A stretch of 64,000 bases of DNA, taken from positions 62,001-126,000 of the forward strand of contig CAZNPH010000008.1 in NCBI GenBank assembly GCA_964574985.1. Direction: 5' to 3'. Below the pieces are notes generated by a model. It saw nothing but the letters and a program-made list of their open reading frames with translations. It was not told the DNA's origin and searched no databases. The stretch is from CAZNPH01 sp964574985. GTDB lineage: Bacteria; Bacteroidota; Bacteroidia; Bacteroidales; SM23-62. Made by a program: the position numbers and the translations under genes. Below, piece after piece: positions 9,276 through 18,331 of the stretch. Positions within the stretch are counted from its first letter, which is position 1. Every line of letters begins with the position of its first letter.

Positions 9276-9668
9276 CTAATTCGGTGAAGTGGCCAGGATC
9301 AGTTTATACTGATTGTCCTTGGCAATATTCATGACCTTCACCACCTGTTCCATAGGGACACTCCTGTCAACATGCAGGGATACCGTAGGATCAGGTTCGT
9401 TTTTCAATTTATCCTGCAAAATCCGTTCCAATTGATTGATATTGACCCGCCGGGCTTCCACATAAAATTCCAGATCGCTTGTGATGGATACGGTGGTAAT
9501 CGGATTGGCCACGGTCTGGTGCCTGCTCCGGGGCAGTAAAAGCTTCAATGCATTGGGTGCAATCAGGGTCGATGTGATCATGAAAAATATCAACAAAAGG
9601 AACACAATATCGGTCATCCCCGGCATGCTGAAGGCTAAACTGACTTTATTTCGGGTCCTGAGGGCCAT
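9276..9668 (-). CDS. exbD: ExbD/TolR family biopolymer transport protein
   Basis: A 130-residue protein with one N-terminal membrane helix carrying the family's essential aspartate in SMPGMTDIVFLLLIFFMITS (about residues 14-33). A periplasmic domain follows, with VSLHVDRSVPMEQVVKVMNIA. With ExbB it forms the proton channel that drives TonB. It starts with ATG at 9668, 5 nt after the exbB stop, and ends 2 nt before tonB, so it is clearly in the same operon. Confidence 0.92.
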   Translation of the reverse strand: MALRTRNKVSLAFSMPGMTDIVFLLLIFFMITSTLIAPNALKLLLPRSRHQTVANPITTVSITSDLEFYVEARRVNINQLERILQDKLKNEPDPTVSLHVDRSVPMEQVVKVMNIAKDNQYKLILATSPN

Positions 9669-9673
9669 GTGTA

Positions 9674-10369
9674 TTACTTGTTAACAGGTTCGTTCAGGAG
9701 GTCCAGGAACTCCGTGGAATTGGCCTCCAGTTTGTTGACCACTTTTTCTACCCGGGTGGTCAGGATATTGTAGGCAAAATATGCGATAATCCCCACGATG
9801 AGTCCGGCTACCGTTGTAACCAGTGCCGTATAGATGCCACTGGACAACAATCCGACATCGATGTTGTTCCCCGCCATGGACATATCATAAAATGCCTTGA
9901 TCATTCCCATGACCGTACCGAGGAAACCGAGCATCGGGGCTCCTCCGGCCACGGTTGCCAGGGCCGGCAATCCGCGTTCCAGCTTGTATACTTCCAGCTT
10001 TCCCACATTTTCAATGGCTGCCGAGATGTCGTTGAGGGGCCTGCCGATCCTCCGGATACCTTTTTCGATCATCCTCGCCACGGGATTGGCATAGGATTCA
10101 CACAGGGTCAGGGCATTGTCCACTTTGCCATCGTGTATATAGTCCCGGATCCGGTTCATGAAGTTTGCATCCACTTCGGCTGCTTTTTTGATGGCAAAAA
10201 ACCTTTCAAAAAATATGTATACAGCCAGTACGGACAGGATGACGATGGGTATCATTACCCATCCCCCTTTTATGGCAAGTTCCCAGTATGACAATGTAAC
10301 CTCTCCTGCTTCCCCGCCTGAGGAAATTGTATCGGCAACCTGTGGTTGCAAAAACATCAGATGCTTCAT
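9674..10369 (-). CDS. exbB: MotA/TolQ/ExbB proton channel family protein
   Basis: An inner-membrane channel subunit of about 231 residues and three membrane segments: GGWVMIPIVILSVLAVYIFFERFFAI near the N-terminus, then the pair in the conserved block PMLGFLGTVMGMIKAFYDM and IYTALVTTVAGLIVGIIAYFAYN. ATG at 10369 is chosen; a longer frame to 10393 would need TTG. It is the first gene of exbB-exbD-tonB. Confidence 0.92.
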   Translation of the reverse strand: MKHLMFLQPQVADTISSGGEAGEVTLSYWELAIKGGWVMIPIVILSVLAVYIFFERFFAIKKAAEVDANFMNRIRDYIHDGKVDNALTLCESYANPVARMIEKGIRRIGRPLNDISAAIENVGKLEVYKLERGLPALATVAGGAPMLGFLGTVMGMIKAFYDMSMAGNNIDVGLLSSGIYTALVTTVAGLIVGIIAYFAYNILTTRVEKVVNKLEANSTEFLDLLNEPVNK

Positions 10370-10437
10370 CTTTGTTTTCGTATTTGAGACCAATTTGGGA
10401 CGAAATTATAAAAAAAACGGTACATAATGGTAAACTT

Positions 10438-13400
10438 TCATTCCCTTGGTTTCTTTTTACCGGCCATCAAGGATTTCCAGTAGCGGTTGATGAGTTCTTT
10501 GAAAGAACTGAATTCTTCATGGTATACAATACCAACCCCCTGGGTATACTGCGAAGTTTCGAATATGATGTCGTCATTGGCCTGGTTAAATGCCCTGAGA
10601 CGGAGTTTTCCGCTTTCCGTCAGTTTTACATCAACATCAAAGTCTCCCACGATGGAGCTTGCATTTGCAGATCTTGTAACGGGTTCCGGTGAAGGATGTT
10701 CTCCCCCCACACCCAGGTTGCCCCGGATGGATACCCGGTCATTCAGTATCTGTGTAGACAGGGCAACTTCCATTTCATCGCTGGTTATTTCATCACCCGG
10801 CCGGTAGTTGATCCCGATGTCGAAGTCATTGGATATCTGGGAAAGCCAGCTGCTCAACTGACTGCTGAGTATTTCACTGGTGGTGATACCGGCCATGCCG
10901 CCGCCCCGGCTGCCCGGAGAACCATTTGCACCCAGGATGCCGGCCCGACTCGTATAAAAATTGTTGATGACCAGAAGGGACAGGAACTGTTTGGTCAGTT
11001 CTTCCTCGGAACTGATGGAATTTCTGACCAGGTTCTGGGTTTCCTGGTCAGCGGTGGGTAGCTGAATATCAAAACCTATATTCGGATTCATAAGCTTTCC
11101 GGTCATGATCAAATGGCATTCTACCGGGATCCTTCTTTTCATTTTCTCCGGTGCATCGATGACTACCGGATAGGGGGATGCCTTGGTGGTATATATGGTC
11201 CGGATGTTAAGCTCCGCATCGGTGGGTTCACCGTTCCAGATGATGCTGCCTCCTTCCTGCACCCTGAATTTTTTGTTGATCACATTCTGCAGTGAGAAAT
11301 TGTATTCCCCTTCCCGGATGACATAGTCACCGTATATTTCAAAATTGCCTGAAGTGTTTACACCGATACTGATGTTCCCACTGCCCCTGGCTTTCATGAT
11401 GTCTCCCGTACGGGGATCGAAGATCAGCTGCAGACCTGCTTCGGGTGTTATATCCAGGTCAAAATTCATTTGTACGCCGGAAAAATTCATTTTTTCCTGT
11501 GTGCCGGTATGCATTGTTTCTTCATCCGTTTCATTTACATAGGTGATGAAATCGCTTTCGGTGATCTCCTTGCCCCGGTTAAGCAGTATGTTAAAAGCAG
11601 TATTTTGTTCAGTCTGCATGGAGATGTCCAGTTCAACGTCCCTGGGTGATCCCTGAGCCCTCAACACACCCGAACCGATGACTGTGCCGTAGAAGCTGTC
11701 ATTCTGGCCCTCCCGGGTATTCATGAACATGAAACGGTCGGTGCTCAGTGACAGGTCCAAAACCGGGTCCTTCAAACGATCGCTGCCTATGCTGCCAGTA
11801 ATTTCCGCCTGGTTGGCATTTTCATCAAGAATAACAAAATCGGAAAAAACCATCCGGTTGTTGTCGATCAGCAAATCGTTTGAAAAGCTGTACCTTGTCT
11901 GCAGGTAATTGATACCCAGGGAAACCTTCTGAAGGCTAAGCTGTCCGTTCATAAGCGGTTGCCCGGAAGTACCCGTGATGTTGACCGCACCGCTGGCCAT
12001 ACCCCTGACACCGGTGAACTGGTTCCTGAAAAAAGGATTCAGGATGTCCAGCCGCAGTTTGTTCAGGGACACATTAAAAGAGATGTTTTTGCTGACGGGA
12101 TGGTAGTCTCCTTCTATGCCCAGGGTTTTTATATTACCGCGATCGGAGGAAACGGAAAGACGGACTTTGTTGGCTGCATTGTCCCACCGGGTGCTGATCG
12201 CGGTCTCACCCAGCTCCTCCTGGTTAATATGGAATCCGGTTACCCGGAGATCGGAAAAGAAAAGCGGATTGTGGTAGTAGTCCCTGAATGTTCCCGACCC
12301 GGTGATCAACCCGCTTACCGAAATGTCCTGCATGCTGGTAAATGCATTGAGCAAAGAAAGGTCAAGCCGGTTTACAGCAAAACTCAGCTCGTCTTCAGGA
12401 TCTTCCGATATCTTTCCATCCACTGCCAGGTGCTGTTGTTCGTTTTTAATCCTGAAATTCCTGATCCCTACGGATGAACTGTCGATCCGGATGCTGCTTT
12501 TCCTGATCTTCCAGGCGGAATTGCCTGCGGTCAGGGTTGTGGGATGAAAGGATATCATGGTTTCCGGACCGGCCGGAGAAGCCCCGTTTTCATAGAATAC
12601 CGTTGAAAAATTTATGTCTCCTTCAAAAACGGTGGTGTCAAGGTTTTGCCATTGAAGTGAAGTAAAAATGCTGTCCTTCAGGATGCGGGATCCCAGAACC
12701 ACCTGATCCAGATTGATTTTTCCGCCTGCAGTCAGTTCATGGGTTTTGAGCATCAGATCAAACCGGGAAGAATCCGAAGATGCCCTGATATGCAGATCCT
12801 CAAAGGTGTTGCTTCCATACCTGAATTTTGAAAAGTCACCGTTCAGACTGAACAGGTGTTTCTCCGGATCGAATTGTCCGTTCACAACCGAATTCTGTGC
12901 TATTCCAAGTTCCGGAAGAAAAAAACCGGTGACATCCTGTGTTTTCTTAAAATGAATCCGGTAACGGAACCTGTTGTCATTCAGGGATGCGGGTTCTGCC
13001 GGAATGCGGGACAATTTCCCGAAACGGGCTGACGGCAGGTAGTGTTCCATAAGGTAACGGACGGCCGGAAGCAAATCAGCAAAGCGGTAATTTCCCCGGA
13101 TGTCGGCATCCGCAAGATCGGACCGGAGGACAAGGCCGCTGCTGTCACCGGAATGTTTGGCTTCCAAAGAGAAATCATATATCTGGATTTGCTCTTCTTT
13201 TTTCCGGAACAATGAATTTACCAGACTGATCTTTCCGTTGAGGTTGTCGATGTTGTCCCCGGTAAAATCTGCTTTCAGGAGAAAAGACACGAAATAGTCC
13301 GGAATCTCAGGTGAAATATTCAGGGGGTGCAGCCAGCCCCTGGAAACATCGGCTGTAAAATTGAACACCGGGATGCTGTCTTCAAAATCCACCTTTCCCA

Positions 13401-14949
13401 GAAATTCCATGGCAATATTGGGATCCGAAACGGCAAATGATCCGTCAAAGGTTTTGTTGCTGAGATTTCCCTTGAGCCTGATGTTTTCATAATCGTAGCC
13501 GTTGAATTGCAGCAGTGATATGTTTCCGTTGAGCCAGGCACGGAGTGCCCCTCCTTTGCCGCTATAACCGTTTATCTGTGCGTTCATGCTCAAATGGTTC
13601 ACCAGTCCGGATGTATCCACCAATCCGGCCAGATCAAAATCCCGGGTCCGCAACCTTCCCTTGAACCGGATGGTGTTAGCAGTATCCGGCTTGATGGACA
13701 GATCGGAGTATATCAGGCCCTGATCAGTGGTAAATTCTCCATAGGTCACAAAATCAACGATGAATCCGGTGAATTTTCCGTTGAACCGGATGTTGCCCAG
13801 GCGTGCAAGCCTTTCCGGAATTTCCGGATGACCTGTCCCACCCGGAAGGTTTATGTTTTCAATGTCATGGATATTTGTTCTCAGCTCCTCTACGTCAAAA
13901 AACATAAAAGTGTGCTGGACATCCGGGAGTCCGACCAGGTCAAAATCCCCGGCAAGACGGGTATTCTGCCGGTAACCAATGTCCAGGCTGCGGCATTTCA
14001 GGTTGTCCACCGGTCCGTAAATATCACCGGAAAGGCTTATGCATTCCCGGATTTCTCCTGCCGGGGGGATAAAATAGGCCAGGTCTTCCGAACACAGGGT
14101 AGAGGGATCAAAGGAAAAATCCAGTTTCACCTTGTGGGGGAACAATCCCTTTCCGAGGTCATGATAACCGGAGTAACCTAAATGCAAACGGTTGGCATCA
14201 ATTTTTGACAGTCCGGTCCTGATCCTGAGATCATCCAGGCGGATAAATGTTTTATGGACACGTAAATCTCCCCGCAGATCATCGAGCCGGAAACCGCTTC
14301 TTTCATCAAAGTTCAGTTGTTTGATCTCCATCCGGACGGTATCGTTATGGATCTGAAATCCCCGGGCCGTGATGTCCATGTTTCCGATAACGATACCGGA
14401 AAAATCGACCCCGTTTTTCGGGGGTGGCCTGCCCTGGTTCTCAAATGAAAAACGACTGTTTTTCAGGGTAATGTGGTCAATATTGATCTGCATTTTTTTC
14501 TTGGTGGTATCGCGGAGGCTTTTGAGAGTATCGGCAAAGAATTTTATGTTCACGGGACGCAAGGAATCGGTGGTGAAATGAACATAAGCATGGTTGAGCC
14601 TGGCCCGGGAAAGCCGGATAAACCGTTCGTCCCCGTCGAACTTCCTGATCCTCGCGATGGCTTCCTCGCTGTATATAAGCGTGTCCCCTAGCTGATCACG
14701 GATGAGTACCTCTTTCATTTTGATCCGGTTGAAGAAAGTGATCCTGACCTGTGATACGGAAAGTTCTGAACCAAATAAGCCGGAGGCCTTCCGGGTGAGT
14801 ATTTTTGCCAACCGGGTCTGTACCTGATTGTTCTGAACGATCAACAGGGCAGTGGCGGGAACAGCCAGCAGGACAATCAGAACGGCCAGCAATATTTTGA
14901 GTATTTTTTTGATACTTTTAAACTTTTGAATAAAACGGACATTTTGCAA
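10438..14949 (-). CDS. TamB/DUF490-like translocation and assembly module protein
   Basis: A very large envelope protein of about 1,503 residues. One N-terminal membrane helix (KKILKILLAVLIVLLAVPATALLIV) is followed by a long beta-rich AsmA/TamB-like body with repeated short strands. The C-terminal TamB domain has GEYNFSLQNVINKKF, DAELNIRTIYTT, PVECHLIMTGKLMNP and NDFDIGINYRPGDE. TamB-type proteins bridge the inner and outer membranes and work in outer-membrane protein assembly or lipid transport. No ATG precedes the membrane helix, so a TTG at 14949 is proposed. A longer frame to 15519 runs antisense through tsaD and is not credible. The tsaD start is 9 nt away on the other strand. Confidence 0.87.
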   Translation of the reverse strand: MQNVRFIQKFKSIKKILKILLAVLIVLLAVPATALLIVQNNQVQTRLAKILTRKASGLFGSELSVSQVRITFFNRIKMKEVLIRDQLGDTLIYSEEAIARIRKFDGDERFIRLSRARLNHAYVHFTTDSLRPVNIKFFADTLKSLRDTTKKKMQINIDHITLKNSRFSFENQGRPPPKNGVDFSGIVIGNMDITARGFQIHNDTVRMEIKQLNFDERSGFRLDDLRGDLRVHKTFIRLDDLRIRTGLSKIDANRLHLGYSGYHDLGKGLFPHKVKLDFSFDPSTLCSEDLAYFIPPAGEIRECISLSGDIYGPVDNLKCRSLDIGYRQNTRLAGDFDLVGLPDVQHTFMFFDVEELRTNIHDIENINLPGGTGHPEIPERLARLGNIRFNGKFTGFIVDFVTYGEFTTDQGLIYSDLSIKPDTANTIRFKGRLRTRDFDLAGLVDTSGLVNHLSMNAQINGYSGKGGALRAWLNGNISLLQFNGYDYENIRLKGNLSNKTFDGSFAVSDPNIAMEFLGKVDFEDSIPVFNFTADVSRGWLHPLNISPEIPDYFVSFLLKADFTGDNIDNLNGKISLVNSLFRKKEEQIQIYDFSLEAKHSGDSSGLVLRSDLADADIRGNYRFADLLPAVRYLMEHYLPSARFGKLSRIPAEPASLNDNRFRYRIHFKKTQDVTGFFLPELGIAQNSVVNGQFDPEKHLFSLNGDFSKFRYGSNTFEDLHIRASSDSSRFDLMLKTHELTAGGKINLDQVVLGSRILKDSIFTSLQWQNLDTTVFEGDINFSTVFYENGASPAGPETMISFHPTTLTAGNSAWKIRKSSIRIDSSSVGIRNFRIKNEQQHLAVDGKISEDPEDELSFAVNRLDLSLLNAFTSMQDISVSGLITGSGTFRDYYHNPLFFSDLRVTGFHINQEELGETAISTRWDNAANKVRLSVSSDRGNIKTLGIEGDYHPVSKNISFNVSLNKLRLDILNPFFRNQFTGVRGMASGAVNITGTSGQPLMNGQLSLQKVSLGINYLQTRYSFSNDLLIDNNRMVFSDFVILDENANQAEITGSIGSDRLKDPVLDLSLSTDRFMFMNTREGQNDSFYGTVIGSGVLRAQGSPRDVELDISMQTEQNTAFNILLNRGKEITESDFITYVNETDEETMHTGTQEKMNFSGVQMNFDLDITPEAGLQLIFDPRTGDIMKARGSGNISIGVNTSGNFEIYGDYVIREGEYNFSLQNVINKKFRVQEGGSIIWNGEPTDAELNIRTIYTTKASPYPVVIDAPEKMKRRIPVECHLIMTGKLMNPNIGFDIQLPTADQETQNLVRNSISSEEELTKQFLSLLVINNFYTSRAGILGANGSPGSRGGGMAGITTSEILSSQLSSWLSQISNDFDIGINYRPGDEITSDEMEVALSTQILNDRVSIRGNLGVGGEHPSPEPVTRSANASSIVGDFDVDVKLTESGKLRLRAFNQANDDIIFETSQYTQGVGIVYHEEFSSFKELINRYWKSLMAGKKKPRE

Positions 14950-14958
14950 ATATAGTTC

Positions 14959-15981
14959 ATGATGATCAATATTCTGGGAATAGAGTCCTCCTGCGATGAT
15001 ACGGCTGCGGCCGTGGTTCAGGACGGCTTTCTGCTGTCCAGCCTGATTGCCGGCCAGCAGGTCCATAAAGATTACGGAGGTGTGGTCCCTGAGCTGGCTT
15101 CCAGGGCACATCAGCAAAATATCGTTCCCGTTGTTGATCAGGCCATCAAAAAAGCCGGGATTTCTGCCAAAAATATTTCCGCTGTTGCTTTTACCAGGGG
15201 GCCCGGATTGCTGGGATCCCTGATGGTGGGGACTTCTTTTGCCAAAGGATTTGCCCTGGCCATGGATATACCCCTGATAGGTGTGAATCACCTGCAGGCC
15301 CATATCATGGTTCACTTCATACGCAAAAAGGAGCAACCTGGTTCCTTTCCCCGTTTCCCCTTTATCTGCCTGCTGGTATCCGGCGGACATACACAACTGG
15401 TGATGGTGAAAGATCACCTGAAGATGAATATCCTTGGCCATACCATCGACGATGCTGCCGGAGAGGCTTTTGACAAATGTGGCAAAATCCTTGGATTCCC
15501 ATACCCGGGGGGGGGGCATATCGACCGGATCGCTCGTCAGGGCAACCAGCAGGCATTTGCCTTCACCAAACCAAAAACAGAAGGACTTGATTTCAGTTTT
15601 TCGGGATTAAAAACCGCTTTTCTTTATCTTGTGCGTGATGAAATGAAAAAAGACCCTTCTTTCATTCAGCGCAACCTGGCAGATCTTGCTGCTTCCCTTC
15701 AGAAAACCATTGTGGATATGCTTGTTGAACGACTTACCAGGGCGGCGGAACAAACCCGGATTCAAAGGATCGCCCTGGCGGGCGGGGTATCCGCGAATTC
15801 AGGTTTGCGTGAAGCGGCGAAAAAAGCCGCCCGGCAGAAGAACTGGGAACTGTTCATGCCGGAAACTGATTTCGCGACCGACAATGCCGCCATGATCGCC
15901 ATAACAGGATATCATAAACATCTGAAAAAACAATTTTCCGGACATGATATCTCACCTCAGGCAAGATTGCCCTACGAATAG
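14959..15981 (+). CDS. tsaD: tRNA N6-threonylcarbamoyladenosine transferase catalytic subunit
   Basis: The Kae1/TsaD subunit that transfers threonylcarbamoyl to A37 of ANN-decoding tRNAs. The 340-residue length is normal. Signatures are ILGIESSCDDTAAAVV at the start, the metal-binding histidines in GVNHLQAHIMVHF (about residues 107-119), LLVSGGHTQLV, DDAAGEAFDKCGK, SFSGLKTAF, LAGGVSANSGLR and DFATDNAAMIA. The YPGG block reads YPGGGHID and is encoded by a run of ten G. Start codons at 14959 and 14962 are both ATG. It is divergent from the TamB-like gene. Confidence 0.97.
   Translation: MMINILGIESSCDDTAAAVVQDGFLLSSLIAGQQVHKDYGGVVPELASRAHQQNIVPVVDQAIKKAGISAKNISAVAFTRGPGLLGSLMVGTSFAKGFALAMDIPLIGVNHLQAHIMVHFIRKKEQPGSFPRFPFICLLVSGGHTQLVMVKDHLKMNILGHTIDDAAGEAFDKCGKILGFPYPGGGHIDRIARQGNQQAFAFTKPKTEGLDFSFSGLKTAFLYLVRDEMKKDPSFIQRNLADLAASLQKTIVDMLVERLTRAAEQTRIQRIALAGGVSANSGLREAAKKAARQKNWELFMPETDFATDNAAMIAITGYHKHLKKQFSGHDISPQARLPYE
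15507..15516 (+). repeat. G10 homopolymer inside tsaD
   Basis: Ten consecutive G bases encode part of the YPGGG motif of tsaD. The reading frame is intact at this length. Such tracts are prone to slippage in replication and in sequencing. Confidence 0.95.
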
Positions 15982-16040
15982 AAATTGTTCTTTTTTTTGT
16001 ACATTTAGCATGTTGTTATTGCAAACCTGATCCTTTGTCT

Positions 16041-16415
16041 ATGGAGCCCTTGCATTTGGAAAGTACCAGGAAAACCCCGGAAGTATCCCTCGATCCCGGT
16101 GGAAAGATCAAGATCGCGGGCAGATCAATACCGGAAGACGCTTCCAGATTCTATGATTCCATACTGGCATGGGTTCTTGAATACTGCAGTTCACCAAAGG
16201 ATAAAACCGTAGTGGACATCGAACTGGAATATTTCAACAGCGCTTCAGCCAAATATATCCTTCAGATACTCCGGGAGCTCAGTGAGCTCAGGTCAGCCAA
16301 CAAAGAATTGAATGTCAACTGGTACTATGAAGTGGGAGATGACGATATTCTGGAACGGGGCGAATACTATGCATCCATCCTCGATCTCAATGTAAATTTC
16401 GTGGAGACCGAATGA
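16041..16415 (+). CDS. SiaC-like regulatory phosphoprotein (DUF1987)
   Basis: A small cytoplasmic protein of about 124 residues. It matches the SiaC/DUF1987 pattern: an opening with TPEVSLDPGGKIKIAGRSIPEDA, then VVDIELEYFNSASAKYILQILREL and a C-terminal NVNWYYEVGDDDILERGEYYA. In Pseudomonas SiaC is switched by phosphorylation of a Thr/Ser in the YFN-S/T-S region by a partner kinase and controls c-di-GMP signalling. The equivalent serines are present here, but no SiaB or SiaA partner is in view. ATG at 16041 is preferred over an in-frame TTG at 16035. Confidence 0.85.
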   Translation: MEPLHLESTRKTPEVSLDPGGKIKIAGRSIPEDASRFYDSILAWVLEYCSSPKDKTVVDIELEYFNSASAKYILQILRELSELRSANKELNVNWYYEVGDDDILERGEYYASILDLNVNFVETE

Positions 16416-16421
16416 CAATAT

Positions 16422-17144
16422 CTACCCGATAAGCATATCGTAATACACCAGGAGGGTGATCAGGTCCCTTGCCTCTCTGAGATTCAGTCTTTTGTTCCGG
16501 ATGAAACTTTTTACCTTATCTTTTTCTTCACAAAGTATCTTGGCCAGGACATTCCGCCGGTGCCTTACCCTGTGAATGGATCCGCCGGGTTTCTGGATAT
16601 AATAGACTTTCCTGACCAGGTATTCATTGAAAGTCCGGCCGCCCCCGTGCATCTGTTCCGAATCGGCGGGTATAAATTCCTTCCGGATGTTCAGCAACAG
16701 CCGGCTCTTGTTTTCATAAAGCACCCGGAGAAACGCATATTCCTGTTCCCTGTCGATCCTGATTTTTTCAAAAACCCAGGTTTCCCCCGGAACATCGCCG
16801 GCAATGGTAAAGTATTCGATGTCCGCGGAATTGAGAATGACCAGTTCGTTTATTCTGCATGTTTTGTGGAACAATTCATCCGTATGACAATTGTAATTGA
16901 TCTTCAGTCCGGTGGCCGAGCTGCTGTCACTGAAAAAAACCTTACCTTTTTTGTATTCTTTGAAGAGGAAAGGCGTACCGACTGTATATGCACCGGTGGT
17001 ATAGATCAGTTCCTCCGCTTCTGCAGATTTTTCCAGTACCTCGTTCATATTTACCTCTTCATCGAAACCACCCGGCAGATATTGTGCCTGCGACCACCCA
17101 TGCAGCTGGATCATGATCAATATGCAACGTAGAATTTTCAGCAT
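16422..17144 (-). CDS. Secreted protein of unknown function
   Basis: A protein of about 240 residues with a Sec signal peptide (LRCILIMIQLHGWSQAQ). I do not recognise the family. The mature part is basic toward the C-terminus (RHRRNVLAK, then FIRNKRLNLREARDLI) and has a glycine motif MHGGGRTFNEY near residue 170. The size and composition are like the many periplasmic hypothetical proteins of Bacteroidota. ATG at 17144 is chosen because it begins the signal peptide; the frame extends to 17210 upstream. It is convergent with the SiaC-like gene. Confidence 0.6.
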   Translation of the reverse strand: MLKILRCILIMIQLHGWSQAQYLPGGFDEEVNMNEVLEKSAEAEELIYTTGAYTVGTPFLFKEYKKGKVFFSDSSSATGLKINYNCHTDELFHKTCRINELVILNSADIEYFTIAGDVPGETWVFEKIRIDREQEYAFLRVLYENKSRLLLNIRKEFIPADSEQMHGGGRTFNEYLVRKVYYIQKPGGSIHRVRHRRNVLAKILCEEKDKVKSFIRNKRLNLREARDLITLLVYYDMLIG

Positions 17145-17271
17145 CGGTTGACCGGTTGTGGATGAGAACAATTTAATAAAAATCGGATATATATAAAAAT
17201 GTGACTGCAATCGGGCCGGCCGGTTTTGATACTTGTGAACTTTATCCTATGTTTGCCGGCAAACCCTATTT

Positions 17272-18303
17272 ATGCAAATCCCGAAAGAAATATTTCCGGC
17301 ATTGGTCCTGTTTCTGTTCCCGGCATTGTATGCCCGGGATTCGATCATCCTGCGGGGCAATGTCGCCAATCCGGAACATGCCCGGATACATCTCGATCAT
17401 CTTGTCTCCTCAAAAAGGATCGGTTCTTCGGAAATCGATCAGAAAGGGAATTTTGAGATCCGGTCGCTCATACCGGAAAAGGATATATACAGACTTCATT
17501 TTGATGAACAGCATTATCTTATGATGATCCTGGCCCCGGGTGACCGTATTGAAATTTCCCTGGATATGGAAAATATGAATGAACCGGAGATCCGGGGTTC
17601 CGATGAATCTTCGCTGATCTACGGAACGATAGCCCGGATGAAGGAATATGACAGAAAGGTAAGTGAATTCCGTGACAGCATGAACCGGGAGAAGAAAGCT
17701 TTTCTGAAAGACACCATCCTGGAGAATACACATTCACTGGCCACCCTTTTTTTCATAGAGAATTTTGACGTAAAGCAGGAACTGTATCTTTACAGGAAAA
17801 TGTATGAAGGACTGTCCGGTAAATACACGGGCAATCCCCTGCTGAACAACCTGAACAGCCGGATCAGGGATGTTACGGATCTGGCCGTCGGTTCGGCCGC
17901 CCCGGAAATTGCCCTTGCTGCTCCTGACGGGAACATCAGGAAACTGTCGTCCCTCCGCGGGAAATATGTCCTCATTGATTTCTGGGCCTCATGGTGCGGG
18001 CCCTGCAGAAGGGAGAACCCCAAAATGGTCAGCATATACAATAAGTACAAAGACCGGGGATTTGAAATATTCGGTGTATCCCTGGACCGCGACAGGGAAT
18101 CCTGGTTGCGGGGCATCGAGGCCGACAGTTTGCCCTGGCTCCATGTCAGTGACCTGGCCTACTGGAAATCCGAGGTGGTAGAGAAATACAATTTCTCCGG
18201 GATCCCGTATACAGTGCTGGTCGATCCCCGGGGCAGGATCCTGGCCAAGGGTTTGCGGGGGGATGCACTGGAGAAGAAATTGCAGGAAATATTTGAAAAG
18301 TGA
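17272..18303 (+). CDS. TlpA/ResA-like thioredoxin with DUF4369-type N-terminal domain
   Basis: A 343-residue exported thiol-disulfide protein. After a signal peptide (IFPALVLFLFPALYARD) comes a beta-rich domain (about residues 25-105) of the DUF4369 type and a helical linker. The thioredoxin-like domain (about 207-340) has KLSSLRGKYVLIDFWASWCGPC, with the CGPC redox site at 242-245, and the cis-proline region GIPYTVLVDP. Such proteins usually reduce or exchange disulfides in periplasmic or surface proteins. The substrate is unknown. It is convergent with the trehalose gene. Confidence 0.9.
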   Translation: MQIPKEIFPALVLFLFPALYARDSIILRGNVANPEHARIHLDHLVSSKRIGSSEIDQKGNFEIRSLIPEKDIYRLHFDEQHYLMMILAPGDRIEISLDMENMNEPEIRGSDESSLIYGTIARMKEYDRKVSEFRDSMNREKKAFLKDTILENTHSLATLFFIENFDVKQELYLYRKMYEGLSGKYTGNPLLNNLNSRIRDVTDLAVGSAAPEIALAAPDGNIRKLSSLRGKYVLIDFWASWCGPCRRENPKMVSIYNKYKDRGFEIFGVSLDRDRESWLRGIEADSLPWLHVSDLAYWKSEVVEKYNFSGIPYTVLVDPRGRILAKGLRGDALEKKLQEIFEK

Positions 18304-18331
18304 TGTGCCTGCCTTACAGGATCCCGGCCGG

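Noticed and set aside
14950..15519. Extension of the TamB-like gene upstream through tsaD.
   Set aside because: The extension is entirely antisense to conserved tsaD codons and lacks a signal; the membrane helix that should be N-terminal starts near 14949.
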